A stretch of DNA of 6,671 nt from an uncultured Lachnospiraceae bacterium. GTDB taxonomy: Bacteria > Bacillota > Clostridia > Lachnospirales > Lachnospiraceae. The notes under the pieces are model-generated. The model did not search any database. It was given only the letters and a program-made list of their open reading frames with translations, and was not told where the DNA came from. A program made the translations under genes and the position numbers. The stretch lies in contig CAJUJG010000089.1 of the NCBI GenBank assembly GCA_910586715.1, positions 1-6,671 of the forward strand, written 5' to 3'. Positions 5,754 through 6,671 of the stretch are shown here, piece after piece; position 1 is the stretch's first letter, and each line of letters begins with the position of its first letter.

Positions 5754-5785
5754 AACATAAGTCAAAAATAAGTTGTGGACATAAT

Positions 5786-5814
5786 GTGACTGAAAAAGTC
5801 GATGAAAATATAGG
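5786..5814 (+). promoter_or_regulatory. Possible promoter of the TetM-like GTPase gene
   Basis: GTGACT (5786-5791) and TATAGG (5809-5814), each 4/6 to consensus, are spaced by 17 bases. Transcription would start near 5821. The -35 coincides with the left half of inverted repeat copy 2, and copy 3 falls just downstream of the predicted start, so a bound regulator would repress. This is a weak promoter match; read-through from the ATPase gene is the alternative. Confidence 0.3.
5788..5800. promoter_or_regulatory. GACT-N5-AGTC inverted repeat, copy 2
   Basis: GACTGAAAAAGTC has the same 4-5-4 geometry as copies 1 and 3. The extended form TGACT...AGTCG matches at 9 of 10 arm positions. It is centred 47 bases after copy 1 and overlaps the possible -35 box. 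Confidence 0.55.
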
Positions 5815-5825
5815 TTTCAAATAAA

Positions 5826-5838
5826 GACTAGTTCAGTC
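5826..5838. promoter_or_regulatory. GACT-N5-AGTC inverted repeat, copy 3
   Basis: GACTAGTTCAGTC has the same geometry and is followed by A5839, matching 9 of 10 arm positions of the extended TGACT...AGTCA form. It lies 38 bases after copy 2 and only a few bases before the GTPase ribosome-binding site AGAAGG (5842-5847). A protein bound here, or a folded RNA, could affect translation as well as transcription. Confidence 0.55.
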
Positions 5839-5853
5839 AATAGAAGGATAAAT

Positions 5854-6671
5854 ATGAAGACAAATAAAATTGTAACAGGTATTTTGGCGCATGTTGATTC
5901 GGGTAAGACAACATTAGCGGAAAGTATGCTTTATTTAAGCGGAAGGATACGGAAATTCGGACGGGTCGATCATAAGGATACATTTTTTGACAGCGATGCG
6001 CTGGAACGGGCAAGGGGAATTACCATTTTTTCCAAACAAGCACAGTTTTGTCTGAAGGATAAAGAAATCTGTCTTTTGGATACGCCAGGACATGTGGATT
6101 TTGGTGCGGAAATGGAGCGCACGCTGCAGGTACTTGATTATGCAATTCTTGTTATCAGTGCAGTGGACGGCGTACAAGGGCATACGATAACGCTTTGGCA
6201 GCTTTTAAAAAGATACAGGATACCGGTTTTTCTGTTTATTAATAAAATGGACAGGGACAGTGCGGATAAGAATTGGATTTTAAATCAACTGCAGAAAAAG
6301 CTTGATGCGTGCTGTGTTGATTTTTCCATGCGGGATCAGTCCGTTTTTATGGAAAGCCTTGCCATGTGTTCGGAAGAAGCTTTGGAGTCTTTTTTGGAAA
6401 ACGGCAGTATTTCGGATTTGGAAATTATCAAAATGGTGGAAGAACGGCAGGTGTTTCCGTGTTTTTTTGGTTCCGCATTAAAACAGGAGGGAGTTCGGGA
6501 ATTTTTGGACGGAATGGATACCTATATGGAACCGAAAAGCTATCCAGGCATATTCTCGGCAAGGGTTTTTAAAATTGCAAGGGATGAACAGAACAATCGT
6601 CTTACATATATGAAAATTATGGGCGGCGTATTGCGGACAAAGGATCTATTGGGTGAGGGGGAAAAGGCGGA
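5854..6671 (+). CDS. TetM/EF-G-like translation GTPase, 5' part (runs off the window)
   Basis: The first 272 codons of a translational GTPase resembling ribosomal-protection proteins; TetM-type proteins are about 640 residues, so over half is missing. G1 AHVDSGKTT is at 12-20, the G2 region ERARGIT at 51-57, G3 DTPGHVD at 76-82, G4 NKMD at 130-133, and a G5-like GSA at 206-208; domain 2 begins after about 240. AGAAGG (5842-5847) lies six bases upstream of the ATG. Such proteins bind the ribosome and hydrolyse GTP. The Ser in HVDSGKTT (Ala in TetM) and the RKFGRVDHKD stretch fit the TetM-like 'translation factor GTPase' group common in Lachnospiraceae, often labelled tetracycline resistance without proof. 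The loops that displace tetracycline lie beyond the window, so resistance cannot be judged. No frameshift is seen in the available part. Confidence 0.85.
   Translation, partial: MKTNKIVTGILAHVDSGKTTLAESMLYLSGRIRKFGRVDHKDTFFDSDALERARGITIFSKQAQFCLKDKEICLLDTPGHVDFGAEMERTLQVLDYAILVISAVDGVQGHTITLWQLLKRYRIPVFLFINKMDRDSADKNWILNQLQKKLDACCVDFSMRDQSVFMESLAMCSEEALESFLENGSISDLEIIKMVEERQVFPCFFGSALKQEGVREFLDGMDTYMEPKSYPGIFSARVFKIARDEQNNRLTYMKIMGGVLRTKDLLGEGEKA

Noticed and set aside
5225..5758. Reverse-strand reading frame of 177 codons
   Set aside because: It lies antisense inside the ABC-class ATPase gene, which has clear Walker motifs in its own frame.
5773..5781. DnaA box-like TTGTGGACA
   Set aside because: It matches the reverse of the DnaA box only partly, stands alone, and is far from the origin-like repeats.
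6366..6572. Small plus-strand reading frame of 68 codons
   Set aside because: It is an out-of-frame shadow inside the GTPase gene, whose frame stays open to the end of the window.
5854..6671. Calling the GTPase a true tetracycline-resistance gene
   Set aside because: Only the GTPase domain and the start of domain 2 are present, and the sequence resembles the TetM-like housekeeping group as much as a resistance determinant; the deciding C-terminal loops are outside the window.

Overview
The window reads as DNA from a low-GC Firmicute, most likely a Clostridia/Lachnospiraceae-type bacterium. The reasons are AT-rich intergenic DNA, strong AGGAGG-type ribosome sites, and a TetM-like translation GTPase of a kind I recall from that family. 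The lineage is inferred from protein style and composition, not from a search. The window falls into two halves of different character.

Left half (1-2996): a plasmid- or chromid-style maintenance module. An extremely AT-rich, palindrome-rich stretch (about 12% G+C by hand count over 1-480) leads into a good promoter (406-434). The promoter's -10 box sits inside a 15-bp inverted repeat. It drives a tight two-gene operon. The first gene is a ParA-type ATPase (513-1310). The second, starting on the very next base, is a 226-residue protein (1311-1991) with a C-terminal ribbon-helix-helix-like DNA-binding domain behind a long low-complexity tail. This looks like a ParA plus centromere-binding-protein partition pair. 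A terminator hairpin follows (2014-2065). Next comes about 1 kb of noncoding DNA holding at least 14 same-orientation copies of a 21-bp repeat ending in (A)TGACGGTT. Six of these are in tandem at an exact 22-bp pitch (2690-2820). This resembles an iteron-type replication origin, but no replication initiator gene is visible in the window.

Right half (2995-6671): ordinary-looking genes of visibly higher G+C. A hormone-sensitive-lipase-type alpha/beta hydrolase is on the minus strand (2995-3885). Its stop codon overlaps the last, perfectly conserved iteron by two bases. Divergent from it are a PF09818-type 'ABC-class' ATPase (4034-5746) and the 5' part of a TetM/EF-G-like GTPase (5854 to the window end). 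The 107-bp gap between the last two contains three copies of the inverted repeat GACT-N5-AGTC, probably operators for an unseen regulator.

How the parts may work together (inference): ParA and the RHH protein segregate the replicon. The AT-rich palindromic leader, and perhaps the phased GTATAA boxes at 2600-2646, would serve as centromere and autoregulatory sites. The iteron block would be the replication origin or its copy-number control element. The right-hand genes are probably cargo of the same secondary replicon, or chromosomal neighbours of an integrated one. I see no convincing new defence or biosynthetic system. The most unusual signals are the rep-less iteron block and the GACT-N5-AGTC triplet.
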